From: an uncultured Fibrobacter sp.
GTDB lineage: Bacteria > Fibrobacterota > Fibrobacteria > Fibrobacterales > Fibrobacteraceae
Assembly (NCBI GenBank): GCA_946183925.1
Contig: CAMHDS010000008.1
Location: 1-59,884, forward strand
DNA: 59,884 nt
Direction of reading: 5' to 3'
In this document: piece by piece, positions 1 to 8,565 of the stretch
How positions within the stretch are numbered: position 1 is the stretch's first letter
Layout of the letters: each line of letters begins with the position of its first letter
Notes under the pieces: model-generated
Told to the model about the DNA's origin: nothing
Seen by the model: the letters and a program-made list of their open reading frames with translations, nothing else
Databases searched by the model: none
Position numbers and translations under genes: made by a program

Positions 1-1
1 A

Positions 2-208
2 CCCGCAAAATTGGCCGAAAGTGACGGCGCAGAAGTCACGCCCGACACCGGCACCTGCAAAAACGGCCCAAAATGACGGCGCAGAAGTCTCGCCTGACAC
101 CGACGCCCGCAAAATTGGCCGAAAGTGACGGCACGGAAGTCACGCCCGACACCATCACCCGCAAAAAGAGCCAAAATGACGGCGCGGAAGTTACGCCCGA
201 CATGTTGC
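2..208. repeat. GC-rich tandem repeat, about four 52-bp units
   Basis: Four imperfect head-to-tail copies start at 2, 54, 106 and 158. The first three are 52 bp; the last is about 51 bp and decays at its end. Conserved blocks are CCCGCAAAA, TGACGGCGC and GAAGTCACGCCCGACACC. Because 52 is not a multiple of three, the frame changes in every unit, so open frames here are unlikely to be genes. The array lies just upstream of an Rpn-family gene. A different GC-rich degenerate repeat stretch lies upstream of the second Rpn copy near 17.2 kb. The window starts inside the array, so it may be longer. Confidence 0.9.
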
Positions 209-354
209 CACCCCAATCGCCGATAGAGTGCGCTTCCAAATGCGACATGGCAGATTTGGAGACAATCGTAAAAAACATTTCCAAAAGTTTTTCTGTTTCT
301 TAATGCCTTTCGGGGAAAATTTGCATATTATTACTGTTCCAAACTTATTGATCT

Positions 355-1209
355 ATGGAACAGTTAATCACCCCTAAACTCTACATCAATCCCATGATTG
401 ACGTAGCCTTCAAGTACCTGTTTGGTACGGAAAAGAACAAGCATCTCCTGAAAGGACTGTTGGAACACGTCTTCAAGCAGGAGATTGCGGACATCAGCTA
501 TTACAACACCGAGCAGGTGGGCGAATCTGTTGATGCCCGGAATGCCTACTTCGACGTGGCCTGCCGCACGCCCGACGGCCATGAATTCATTGTGGAATGC
601 CAGGTGCGCGCACAGGAATTCTTTGCCGAACGCGCCCTGTTCTACGTCTCCCGGGTCATCTCGCGCCAGGCCCCGAGAGGCTCGTGGGACTATGCCTTCA
701 AACCCGTTTACTTCCTGGGACTCATCGACTTCCCCATGCCCGAAAGCGTGGGACACGGACCGGGATTCGTGCATCGCTATTCCGTGAGGAGCGACGAGAC
801 CGGAGATCCCATGACCGAGAAACTCCAATATGTGTTCATGGAGGTGGGACCCTTCGACAAAAGCTATGACGAGTGCACCTCTTTTGAAGAAAAGTTCTTG
901 TATTATATGAAGAATCTGCCTAATTTTGCCAAAAGGCCCGACACGCGGCAAGAACCCTATTTCGAGGAACTGCTGCAGACGGCAAAATATTTGGCAATGG
1001 ATATGGAAACGCAGGCAATGTACGAAAAGCGTCTCAAGGAGATGCGCGACATCCAGAATGTGGAACACTATTCCCGCAAACTCGCCCTTGCCGAAGGTAT
1101 GGAAAAAGGCAAAGCCGAAACGGCCAAGAAGTTGTTGGCGTTGGGCGTTCCGGTGGAGACCATTTCAGCAGCCACGGGGCTGAGCGAAGAGGAGGTCCGG
1201 AATCTGTAG
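355..1209 (+). CDS. Rpn family recombination-promoting nuclease / putative transposase (PD-(D/E)XK)
   Basis: A 284-residue protein of the Rpn (transposase_31-like) family, PD-(D/E)XK endonucleases linked in E. coli to RecA-independent recombination. The nuclease core is visible as FDVAC (Asp67) followed by IVECQ (Glu81, Gln83), after an N-terminal segment NPMIDVAFKYLFG typical of the family. The C-terminus has the usual charged GMEKGKAE stretch and ends in a short helix-turn-helix-like tail around residues 262-284. Length is normal for the family and nothing is broken. It starts at ATG 355; no strong Shine-Dalgarno site is present. It points at the end of the leftward fimbrial operon, separated by a two-way terminator. 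Whether it acts on the neighbouring repeats or the fimbrial locus is unknown. Confidence 0.88.
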   Translation: MEQLITPKLYINPMIDVAFKYLFGTEKNKHLLKGLLEHVFKQEIADISYYNTEQVGESVDARNAYFDVACRTPDGHEFIVECQVRAQEFFAERALFYVSRVISRQAPRGSWDYAFKPVYFLGLIDFPMPESVGHGPGFVHRYSVRSDETGDPMTEKLQYVFMEVGPFDKSYDECTSFEEKFLYYMKNLPNFAKRPDTRQEPYFEELLQTAKYLAMDMETQAMYEKRLKEMRDIQNVEHYSRKLALAEGMEKGKAETAKKLLALGVPVETISAATGLSEEEVRNL

Positions 1210-1277
1210 GCGCAACGGAAACGAAAAAACATTGCCTGGTCCATGTGGGGTCGGGCGATGTTGTATCGGAACAAAAA

Positions 1278-1310
1278 AGGAGGCCGCTTTTGGGCAGCCT
1301 CCTCATTTTG
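1278..1310. terminator. Bidirectional terminator between rpn and fimbrial operon A
   Basis: AGGAGGC (1278-1284) pairs with GCCTCCT (1297-1303) around a 12-nt loop. It is preceded by an A-run and followed by CATTTTG, so the hairpin can end transcription from either side. It separates two convergent units. Confidence 0.7.
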
Positions 1311-1407
1311 TAAAAGGTAATCTTCTGCAAACGGTCTTTACTGCGGCGAGAAGAACCGGAGCCGGTTTACCGTGCCCGCTAGCTTCGATAAAGCTACTTC
1401 CATCCCG

Positions 1408-4155
1408 CTACAGGTGCAGCGAGAAGGGCAGGGTCAGCTTATTGGACTCACTAGCTTCAATCAGCTGCTCCAGCGTAGCCTCCGCGAACATGTACCTTGT
1501 CACGGGAATGATAAGGATGTACTGCGTGTAGGTATACATGAAGTAAACCTTGGTGTTTTCATCCGTCCCGATACGAGAGATGTCGATGGCAATATTGCCC
1601 GTATTGGTGTCGGAATTGAAATAGTGCGACAGTCCCAAGGCTCCGGAGGTGTTGTTCCTCTTGTCCGTCCTCCAATACACAGGCTGCTTGAAATGACTCG
1701 TTCCGGTGAGAGTCAGCGCGTTCTTAGGAATGACAAAGGTAGTCGCGCGTTTTATGGGCAGTGCGGCAGGATTCGTCATGTGGGATACCGAGAGGGAGAT
1801 CTCGCCGGCATCCGCGAAATGCGTCTTTGCCTTGATGGTGAACGTCTGGAGGCCCGCTTTGGTAGGTGTAAACGTATAGGAGCCGTCTCCCCGGAATGCC
1901 GTTCCGTCTGCATTCCAGATTTCCACCTCGGGGGCGGATATGGTCACAGGCAGCATGTTACGGGCCGAATAGTTGAAGGAGAAGGTGGTAGTGGAGCCCT
2001 CTTTCAAGGGCAGGTCTCCATTGAGTACCAGGTTCCCCGTGACATAGGTGTCGTAGCGCTTGACGGTAAGCACATCCGGGTCAGTCATGGTGGTTCCGGT
2101 TTCCAGTTTCACAGTGCCGTTGCCGGTATCTTTTGTAGATTTGAGTCCGATCCTCTTGGTGCCTTTTCCGCTGGGGGTAAAGACATTGCCGTCAACGCTT
2201 CCGCCCTCACATACGGTCGGATCTACTGCCAGATTCGTCAATACCAACGTAATGGGCACAGATGTGTCATTTGTATAAGTAAACTCAAACACCGTGGTGT
2301 TGCCGCTTCCGTTGGCAATAGGGTCTGCGGCAAGACCGGTGGCGTAGGTGGCACCCAGCTCCTGCGGCACGAAGTACCCGTCCACATCGCTCAGATTGAG
2401 AACCGGCGTCAGGTTTTCGGGAGCCTTGAACTGGATGGTGATAGTTTTGGATTTTTCGTAATCGGTATAATAGTAGTCCTTGAGGAAGTAAATCTTGGCG
2501 TCGCTGTCGTATCCGGAGACCAGACCGTCAGTCTGGGGACTCAGTATTTGTTTTTCAGTGGTTTTGTCTTTCGTCTGGAACTTGAAATGAAGCGGGAACA
2601 TGGAACTCCTGAGATTGTCCGGAACGACAAAAGTAAGATCCAGCGTATGCGAGGAGGAGTTGTATTCCCATGTAGTGACATTCAGCGTCTTGGGTTTCAT
2701 GGAGATCAGGTGGACCTTGCGGACGATTTTCTTGGCTCCGGTACCGGCAGTCACGGTAAAGGTGGACTCAATCTCGTCGGCGCCGATGGCGGAAGGGTCT
2801 GCCACATTATAGGTAACACCATACCAGCCATCTCCCAGGTCGTTTCCGGCCGCATCAGCACTCCAGGAGGGCGTAATTTCGTTGCCTCCCACAATGGCCG
2901 ACAGTTTGCCGGGCCCGTAGCTCGGGGTGGAAGTATTAGCCGTGGCATCATACCTGTACTTGAAAGTGACACCGGTAGCGGCCTTGGTGAAGACTTTCTC
3001 TGTATACTCCGTTTCCATCATGGCGCCGTTGCTGTAGATGTTGTCCACGCCGTCAGTCTCTTCGGAGAGGGTGAAGTTATAGTCAGAGGGATTCAATTCC
3101 GCTTCGACGGGCGTATCGTAGCCGGCCGTCGTGATGGAACTGATCGTAACGGTATAGTTGTAGTTGCGGATAATGGCCGACTTGTTCCCGACATTGTCCA
3201 GAATGTCCAGGCGGTAGAACTTCGTCACGCCGCCTTTTTTCAACTTGGCGATGATGTAGGTGGGATTCTCCGGGCTGGCGGGATGCTCATACATGAATTT
3301 AGGGTTCGTGTCCTCCGGGAAATCACCGGCTCCGTAGGAAGGCCGATACAAAGGGGTGGAACCAGGAATAAGGTAGCCGGTATAGTTCGCGATAAGGGCG
3401 GAATAAGCCTTTGCGTTCCCCGCATCTTCCCAATCCGTGTAAAACAGGAAGTCGCTGCCGGATTTTCCCTGATAGGGAAGAAAGCTGCCGCGAGTGGGCG
3501 TATTGTACAGTTCGAATCCCAGCACAGTAAAGCCGCTGGGATCGGCATCCAGACTCACCTTGGCGAAATTCCGAACAAGCTTGATGCCGTTGAACTTCGC
3601 CATTGCCGAAGCGTCATCCTGAATGCCGCCGGAAAATTCCAGATACTTCCAGTAGCCGTCCTGGATGCCGGAGGTATAGAGCTTTTCGCCCAGGACTTTG
3701 TCCAGGTAGTCGAAGTCCGGAGGGGCAATGCCTTCGGGAACGTTGGCCAACACATGTACATAGCGCGGACTGGTAGTTTTCTCCAGGGAGAACTGCACTT
3801 TGTACAAGCCTCCGCCGGTCTTTGCATAGTTGTAGCTTCCGTCGGAATTCAAGAGCTCGTTCCCGCCATCGTCCACGGGAACGGCCTTCACGAACTCCTT
3901 GAGGTAGTTCTTGTAGGTAAAGACGGCGATGTAGATATTTTCCAACTTGAAGTCTGCCGCGGTGGCATCTCCATTCATGGCTTTGGTGGCAGGGGCAGTT
4001 GCGCCCGGGATGTCAAAGGACATGGTGAAGGTGACGCGGCCGCCTTCTTCACCGGCGGCCTCGTTGCCGCCCAGAGGCTCTTCCAGGCGGTTGCATCCCC
4101 CCAGGAACAACGCCGCAACGGACAGCAGTATCAGTGTTTTAAACGTTTTCTTCAT
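1408..4155 (-). CDS. Fimbrial-type surface lipoprotein, operon A gene 3 (DUF4906-like)
   Basis: A 915-residue exported lipoprotein. A lysine start, hydrophobic run and lipobox LGGC (Cys about residue 21) form a type II signal peptide. A VTFTMSFDIPG strand and the block KLVRNFAKVSLDA (about residue 190) resemble large Bacteroidales fimbrial accessory proteins with a DUF4906-like region; the rest is repetitive beta-sandwich-like sequence. It is the third gene of operon A, 19 nt after gene 2. Its counterpart in operon B is 14313-16367: both have a late block of the type LTFVVPDNLRSSMFPLHF / LSFNLSQSLQADLFPLSI, but the A copy is about 230 residues longer. A tip or shaft-associated role is inferred from operon order only. 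A 1013-residue open frame on the other strand here is a shadow. Confidence 0.75.
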   Translation of the reverse strand: MKKTFKTLILLSVAALFLGGCNRLEEPLGGNEAAGEEGGRVTFTMSFDIPGATAPATKAMNGDATAADFKLENIYIAVFTYKNYLKEFVKAVPVDDGGNELLNSDGSYNYAKTGGGLYKVQFSLEKTTSPRYVHVLANVPEGIAPPDFDYLDKVLGEKLYTSGIQDGYWKYLEFSGGIQDDASAMAKFNGIKLVRNFAKVSLDADPSGFTVLGFELYNTPTRGSFLPYQGKSGSDFLFYTDWEDAGNAKAYSALIANYTGYLIPGSTPLYRPSYGAGDFPEDTNPKFMYEHPASPENPTYIIAKLKKGGVTKFYRLDILDNVGNKSAIIRNYNYTVTISSITTAGYDTPVEAELNPSDYNFTLSEETDGVDNIYSNGAMMETEYTEKVFTKAATGVTFKYRYDATANTSTPSYGPGKLSAIVGGNEITPSWSADAAGNDLGDGWYGVTYNVADPSAIGADEIESTFTVTAGTGAKKIVRKVHLISMKPKTLNVTTWEYNSSSHTLDLTFVVPDNLRSSMFPLHFKFQTKDKTTEKQILSPQTDGLVSGYDSDAKIYFLKDYYYTDYEKSKTITIQFKAPENLTPVLNLSDVDGYFVPQELGATYATGLAADPIANGSGNTTVFEFTYTNDTSVPITLVLTNLAVDPTVCEGGSVDGNVFTPSGKGTKRIGLKSTKDTGNGTVKLETGTTMTDPDVLTVKRYDTYVTGNLVLNGDLPLKEGSTTTFSFNYSARNMLPVTISAPEVEIWNADGTAFRGDGSYTFTPTKAGLQTFTIKAKTHFADAGEISLSVSHMTNPAALPIKRATTFVIPKNALTLTGTSHFKQPVYWRTDKRNNTSGALGLSHYFNSDTNTGNIAIDISRIGTDENTKVYFMYTYTQYILIIPVTRYMFAEATLEQLIEASESNKLTLPFSLHL

Positions 4156-4174
4156 ATTGTGGTTCTCCTATCCG

Positions 4175-6727
4175 TTACTTGGTTAGATAATTCCATCCGG
4201 ACCATTTGTATTTCTGGTAAGGACCCGTCGTGGCATCGGGATATTTTCCGTCTTTCAAGGCTTCAACTTCTTCTCTGCCCCAGTACCAGGTGTCGTAGAC
4301 ACAGCGAACATAAGACGTATTATTTGTTCCCGTCTTGTTTAATTCATCAGACCAGCCACTTGAAGTTATTTTTCTTCCCGAAGAAGCCCAATACCCGATT
4401 GTACTCTTTGTAAACAATGCCGGAATTGCTTGTTTTTCTTGCAGATCCATGCAATATTCAATTTCCGCCTCGGTCGGCAGGCGCCACCTCCCGGCAGGGT
4501 ATCCATCTTCTTGATAAGACAAGCATCTTAACAAAGCAATTTCATACCTTGCAGAACTACCCTTGGAAAAGGAAGAAGCCACCATAAACTCCGGAGCAAC
4601 TTGCGGAAGATATGTTGTCGCAGTAAGATGAGATGCGTCCTCGTCTGCTGCTGGCTTGTAATTGTTCATTATAGCAGTTGCATCACTTGAAACAGATGTC
4701 AATGGTGATCCATCTAAAGTTGAAGCAGTGCTCGAGGAACTGGTAGTTTTATACTTTCGGAAAATATTCTCAATATCATTGCCAAAGCCTCTCGGATCCA
4801 TAACATACAAACCGGATCTGGGAGCTACTTGTACAATGAACCTATAACGTGAATTATTCCCCGTTATTCCATCTTTCTCGCCAAGATATCTGTACGGAGA
4901 TACTCTACCCAATGAAGAATTATATCCTGTCTCATCCGGAGAGAAAAAAGCATATCTTCCGCTGGCACATGACGCGCTTTTATCGGGGACGTCAGTCTCA
5001 CCTTCCTCGCGAGCTCTATATATGCCACCAAAATCGCCAGTATATCCGTTTACAGCAAAGAAGCCCGTTGAAAGTACTCCCTCAACTAGTACCGACGGAA
5101 CCTGTGTAATGGTGAAATTCTCGTCCGGGACACCGCCGGCATCCAGCGAAAGAGTCAGGGAATAGGTATAAGGCCGTGCCGCAAAGGAGGCATTTTTGAA
5201 AGAGGATGACAGCTTGTGATTCAACACGATGACACCCTCATTGGGTTTCTCCGGGTCGGCAGGATAGGTGTTCGTAAACCAAGGGATTGCAGTATAGTTC
5301 GAGGCTTCGTAAACACCAGTGCCGTCATGCTCATGGTCATATTTGTCTTTGATGTTTGGATTGGGATAACGCTCGTCAACGTTTTTAGTATTGGGGTCAT
5401 CGACACCGACTGCCACGCCTCCATTGTAATAGATATATCTCCTGATCTCGTGGCTATTAACATAAACTTCTTTATAAATCTGGTTCACTGTAAGCGTGGC
5501 GGGGCCGGAGGCGACGTATTTGATAGCTACTCCTGCGCCGTTGCTGGTGACTGTACTCTTCCGCTCCACGGCCAGATACTTGGGCGTCTCCGACACAACC
5601 GGACTCAGATCGGAGCCGGTGGTGGTGCTTCCCCAGGGCAGGATACTGAAGCCGGTGGGCGTAATCTCCTTCATGTCGCGGGTGGATTCGCCGCCCAGAA
5701 CCGTAAGTTTGACCTCGAACTGATAGTCGGTGTTGCCGGCAAGTTCCGTCATTCCCGGGAACATCACTTTGTAGTAGAGTTCCACTGTGCTCTCGTCCAC
5801 GACAACGGGTTTGGCAGGATCGCCGGGCGCAGCACCATCCTTCATGGTCTTGTAGCTCCAGGGCTGGATGATCTTGATGAACGGGGCGTCGTCGCTGCCT
5901 TCGTCCCATTTGGGAGGATAGGTATAGAAGGCCGACGCGGTGAGGGGTTCGCCCGCAGGCTGTACGTCGGCATAGGTGAAGCGGGTCTGCGAGGAAGCAA
6001 AACCGCCCAGCGTGGCGTTACTCACGGCATTCTGCAGGTACACGCGCACATTGCCTTCCGTCATGGGCGTCCAGACGGTGGTGGTGCCGTCGGCGTTTGT
6101 CGTTGTGATGAGCGTCGGGGAATCCGGGTCGCTCAGGTCCTGGGCGTAGGTGATGGTCAGGCTCACTTTGGAGGCCAGGCGCTTGAGCTGCAGCGAGGCC
6201 ACGGCCTTTCCGGCATCGGTGCCGGTGCCTACCTTGAAGCCGCCTTCGGCCGTCATCACGAAGCGGGGGCTGGCATTCACCTTATATCCCTCGGGGGTGT
6301 CGGCTACCATCGCGGCGGCATCCACCGCCACGGCTTTTGCGTTGGCCAGGGAGGTGGCGGAGCTCAGGTTTGCGCTGCAGTTGGCCACGGCAAAGACGGT
6401 GGCGGTCTTCAGGTCTTCACCCGTAAGGCCGGCAGCCAAGGCCGCTGCGTTAGCGTAGTTCTGTTCAAAAGGACCTCCGCCGGCGGTGATGGTCGGAGTC
6501 AGGCACGCTACCGGGGGGGTGTCGGTGGTCTTAAATATGAGCAGTTGCAGGTTCTCGACATAGTTTTCGTCGCTGGTAGGGGTAGACTTGGTCTCCATGC
6601 CGTCCACCTGCAGGCGGATGACAATGTCTCCGCCCTCAGTGGCGGTTTTCTCCGGCATCTCGCTGGTGCAGCCGGTCATGCCGACAGCGGCGGCAAGTGC
6701 AAATAGCAGTATGTATATTTTTTTCAT
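4175..6727 (-). CDS. Fimbrial-type surface lipoprotein with C-terminal RLPTE module, operon A gene 2
   Basis: An 850-residue lipoprotein with a type II signal peptide (lipobox MTGC, Cys20). The N-terminal half has features of Bacteroidales fimbrial subunits: DIVIRLQVDG, an ALQLKRLASKVSL-like block near residue 190 and a GFSILPWG block near 360. The last 250 residues are a separate module with GRWRLPTEAEIEYC and a late SYVRCVYD, resembling C-terminal FISUMP/formylglycine-enzyme-like modules of surface proteins. The paralogue in operon B (11646-14309) has the same two-part plan. DNA for the C-terminal module (about 4200-5000) is clearly AT-richer than DNA for the N-terminal half, which suggests the module has been exchanged. 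Start ATG 6727 is 12 nt after gene 1. Candidate tip adhesin; the function is inferred. Confidence 0.78.
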   Translation of the reverse strand: MKKIYILLFALAAAVGMTGCTSEMPEKTATEGGDIVIRLQVDGMETKSTPTSDENYVENLQLLIFKTTDTPPVACLTPTITAGGGPFEQNYANAAALAAGLTGEDLKTATVFAVANCSANLSSATSLANAKAVAVDAAAMVADTPEGYKVNASPRFVMTAEGGFKVGTGTDAGKAVASLQLKRLASKVSLTITYAQDLSDPDSPTLITTTNADGTTTVWTPMTEGNVRVYLQNAVSNATLGGFASSQTRFTYADVQPAGEPLTASAFYTYPPKWDEGSDDAPFIKIIQPWSYKTMKDGAAPGDPAKPVVVDESTVELYYKVMFPGMTELAGNTDYQFEVKLTVLGGESTRDMKEITPTGFSILPWGSTTTGSDLSPVVSETPKYLAVERKSTVTSNGAGVAIKYVASGPATLTVNQIYKEVYVNSHEIRRYIYYNGGVAVGVDDPNTKNVDERYPNPNIKDKYDHEHDGTGVYEASNYTAIPWFTNTYPADPEKPNEGVIVLNHKLSSSFKNASFAARPYTYSLTLSLDAGGVPDENFTITQVPSVLVEGVLSTGFFAVNGYTGDFGGIYRAREEGETDVPDKSASCASGRYAFFSPDETGYNSSLGRVSPYRYLGEKDGITGNNSRYRFIVQVAPRSGLYVMDPRGFGNDIENIFRKYKTTSSSSTASTLDGSPLTSVSSDATAIMNNYKPAADEDASHLTATTYLPQVAPEFMVASSFSKGSSARYEIALLRCLSYQEDGYPAGRWRLPTEAEIEYCMDLQEKQAIPALFTKSTIGYWASSGRKITSSGWSDELNKTGTNNTSYVRCVYDTWYWGREEVEALKDGKYPDATTGPYQKYKWSGWNYLTK

Positions 6728-6739
6728 ATTCTGTTTGCC

Positions 6740-8239
6740 TTATGGAAGATTGATATATTGGTAGCCTGAGCCCCATGTTCCACGGACCACTTCCGAGTTG
6801 ATGGAGTACTCCCGCTCGTTGGGTGTGCCCTTATCCGTAATCACGCTGAAGGAGAGGGTGCAGTCGTTGCCGCCGGTGCTGCCGGAGAGGCTGAATTCGA
6901 TTAGGCCTGGAGCCGCGTCGTTGCCCTTCCGGATGGTGCCGGTGAGTTCACCGTTGCCGCTAGTGGGATCGGTGGTTCCAGGATGGTTGACCCGCGTTAT
7001 CGTGACACCGGGCACAACGACTCCGCTGCTGTTCAGCACCTTGATTTTCCAGGTTTTTCCTTCCGGCTCATAGATGGAGAAACGGTAGGAGTGAGTACTC
7101 AGGTTCACCTCGTCCAGGCCGGAGGCATTCACCACCAGGTCGGTTCCATAGTTGGGATTCTGGGCGTTGTCATCCCAATTCGCCACGCTTTCGCGGAGCA
7201 CGACGGGGGTGGCGTCGTCCACAGTCCACACGCTTCCCGGAATGAGGAGACCGGAAATGTAGTGTTTCTTACAGGGGGCGAAATTGATGAATCCGCTGGC
7301 GTCGGTGCCCGCATCCGGCGTATTTTTCTTGAGTTTCAGCGAGCGGGTGGTGTCATCGGCCAGCGTGAAGGTAAGGGTGAGGCCTCCGAGCTGCTGCGGA
7401 AGGGCAAAGATGACAAACTCCACCTTTCCATCCACGGGAATGGTATAATTGCCGCCGGTGAAGGTGAACGTGGTCGCAAGGCCGGTACCGGTGATACCAT
7501 AATTCCAACCGGAATTGTAATAGGCCGTATAAGCGCCGTTGAGCGCCGTGGAAGCGGAAGTGAGGGTGACGCTTTTTATCTCTTTGGCGGTCTCGGGCGC
7601 ACTGCCGGCACCCGCACTGATATGGAAGGCGGTATAGGCGGGCTCGAAATCCAATGTGATGTCGTTCCCATTGCTCTGGGAGTCGTAAGCTACCAGATAA
7701 GCATTTTCCATGGAGGGATAGTAGACAGTGGTGTTGGCGCCGGAAACAATTGCCTCAACCGTTGTGGCCGTACCTGTCTGGGCCGCCGGAATGGTGCAGG
7801 CGAAGGGCGTTCCGGAAGTGCCGCGCACCGTTTCCGGAGTAGCTTCATCCGCACTGGGGGCAGGGTAAATGCTATAGAAATTATAGGTCCCGTCTCCCTC
7901 CCAGGCGAGGCCACCCCTTGTAGAATGTACGACATCCAGAGTACTGGCTTTGCTGTACTGTGCGGAGGGAGTAGTAATGGTGGAAACTTGATAATCCGCC
8001 CAGTGATATGTACCGTCGTTGTTACACGCCGCTTCGGAGCTGTAGATGCGGATTTTGTCACCTACAACCCAGTCGATGCGTTCCGGCCCGCCAGTGCGGT
8101 CTCCAGTGTATGCGGTCTTGGTCCGGGGCTCCGGAACCGTGACCGCGCTGAACCGAATCTGCGTTCCCACCCCTCCGGGCTTCTGGCATCCCGCCAGGAG
8201 CACAAGGGCAGTTACAGTCAATAGAACTTTTGTCTTCAT
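6740..8239 (-). CDS. Fimbrillin family lipoprotein, operon A gene 1 (expressed orientation)
   Basis: A 499-residue fimbrillin-family (Mfa-like) lipoprotein, probably a fimbrial subunit. Signal peptide MKTKVLLTVTALVLLAGC has the lipobox cysteine at residue 18. Blocks shared with its paralogue at 10017-11636 include ERIDWVVGDKIRI, LDFEPAYTAF, FALPQQLGGLTLTF and GFINFAPCKKHYISG. I start at ATG 8239; a TTG five codons upstream is possible but less likely. Codons 12-20 (LVLLAGCQK) lie in the 27-bp perfect core of an inverted repeat whose partner is in the paralogue, so the gene begins inside an invertible DNA segment and its body lies outside. In the orientation shown a good promoter (8309-8316) reads into it, so operon A is the one set for expression. 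It is the first of three closely spaced genes. Confidence 0.85.
   Translation of the reverse strand: MKTKVLLTVTALVLLAGCQKPGGVGTQIRFSAVTVPEPRTKTAYTGDRTGGPERIDWVVGDKIRIYSSEAACNNDGTYHWADYQVSTITTPSAQYSKASTLDVVHSTRGGLAWEGDGTYNFYSIYPAPSADEATPETVRGTSGTPFACTIPAAQTGTATTVEAIVSGANTTVYYPSMENAYLVAYDSQSNGNDITLDFEPAYTAFHISAGAGSAPETAKEIKSVTLTSASTALNGAYTAYYNSGWNYGITGTGLATTFTFTGGNYTIPVDGKVEFVIFALPQQLGGLTLTFTLADDTTRSLKLKKNTPDAGTDASGFINFAPCKKHYISGLLIPGSVWTVDDATPVVLRESVANWDDNAQNPNYGTDLVVNASGLDEVNLSTHSYRFSIYEPEGKTWKIKVLNSSGVVVPGVTITRVNHPGTTDPTSGNGELTGTIRKGNDAAPGLIEFSLSGSTGGNDCTLSFSVITDKGTPNEREYSINSEVVRGTWGSGYQYINLP
8165..8206 (-). repeat. Left inverted repeat of the invertible segment (recombination site)
   Basis: This 42-bp sequence is repeated in reverse orientation at 10017-10058 with 40 of 42 matches: a 27-bp perfect part (8180-8206), two mismatches (8178-8179), then a 13-bp perfect part (8165-8177). 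Inside the perfect part is a dyad typical of tyrosine-recombinase core sites: CTCCTGGC, a 5-bp centre GGGAT (8188-8192), then GCCAGAAG. It encodes the lipobox of gene A1. Homology between the flanks stops abruptly at the promoter-proximal edge but continues weakly on the gene-body side, as expected if this is a crossover point. Confidence 0.88.
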
Positions 8240-8308
8240 TTGTATTGAGTTCAATAATTATCCTTAGTCATTATGCAAAACGCATAGACGCACTACTATA
8301 CAATCATG

Positions 8309-8316
8309 CAAAGATA
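8309..8316 (-). promoter_or_regulatory. Promoter of the active fimbrial operon (TATCTTTG)
   Basis: On the minus strand TATCTTTG matches the Bacteroidota -7 box TAnnTTTG exactly. No clear -33 TTTG is seen; the upstream DNA is very AT-rich. Transcription should start near 8303, giving a leader of about 60 nt before ATG 8239. The box lies inside the invertible segment, so it would serve operon B after inversion. Confidence 0.78.
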
Positions 8317-8368
8317 CAAATAATTATGGTAAATAATTACGTTTTTTTTGCATTTTTTCTTTAAAATA

Positions 8369-8479
8369 GACCACAGAAGGGCTTTCTGCGGTCATGGAGG
8401 AGGGACATTATTTCCTCCACAAGAATCCCCCCATAGCCTTGGAGACGGTTTGTATTCTTTGCGTTCTTTCGGAGCAAAG
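8369..8479. promoter_or_regulatory. Control region between divergent promoters, with three small inverted repeats
   Basis: The stretch 8240-8565 has no gene apart from the leader of A1. Besides the two promoters it holds three inverted repeats: GACCaCAGAA/TTCTGcGGTC (8369-8393), TGGAGGA/TCCTCCA (8395-8419) and CTTTGC/GCAAAG (8457-8479). They could be protein binding sites or RNA hairpins that insulate the two promoters from each other. Which of these is unknown. Confidence 0.4.
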
Positions 8480-8522
8480 GCCGTTCGTCCGTCTGCGGGA
8501 TATGATCCGGAATACAATACAA

Positions 8523-8542
8523 GTTGTCCAATTCTTGTCCAA
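8523..8542 (+). repeat. Direct repeat, left copy; two TTGTCCAA boxes 11 bp apart
   Basis: TTGTCCAA occurs at 8524-8531 and again at 8535-8542, one helical turn apart. The whole 20-bp unit recurs with one mismatch at 9967-9986 in the same orientation, flanking the recombinase gene. The left copy overlaps the -33 zone of the recombinase promoter. Phased pairs like this could be arm-type binding sites of the recombinase or an operator for its own control; both are inferences. Confidence 0.7.
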
Positions 8543-8549
8543 GTTTGAT

Positions 8550-8557
8550 TACTTTTG
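8550..8557 (+). promoter_or_regulatory. Recombinase promoter (TACTTTTG), near-leaderless
   Basis: TACTTTTG matches TAnnTTTG. The G lies 8 nt before the ATG at 8566-8568, so transcription would begin at or within a few bases of the start codon, leaving almost no leader. The TTGTCCAA boxes sit at the -33 position, where a bound protein could block or assist the polymerase. Confidence 0.65.
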
Positions 8558-8565
8558 TTTTTTTT

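Noticed and set aside
2..208. The tandem units as a CRISPR array
   Set aside because: Units are contiguous and diverged throughout, with no identical repeats separated by unique spacers and no cas genes.
73..303. Short frame across the 52-bp repeats
   Set aside because: The repeat period is not a multiple of three, and no promoter or conserved protein feature is seen.
1372..4413. A 1013-residue open frame on the plus strand
   Set aside because: It lies opposite a lipoprotein gene with signal peptide and paralogue; its translation has no signal peptide or known motif. It is an effect of high GC codon use on the other strand.
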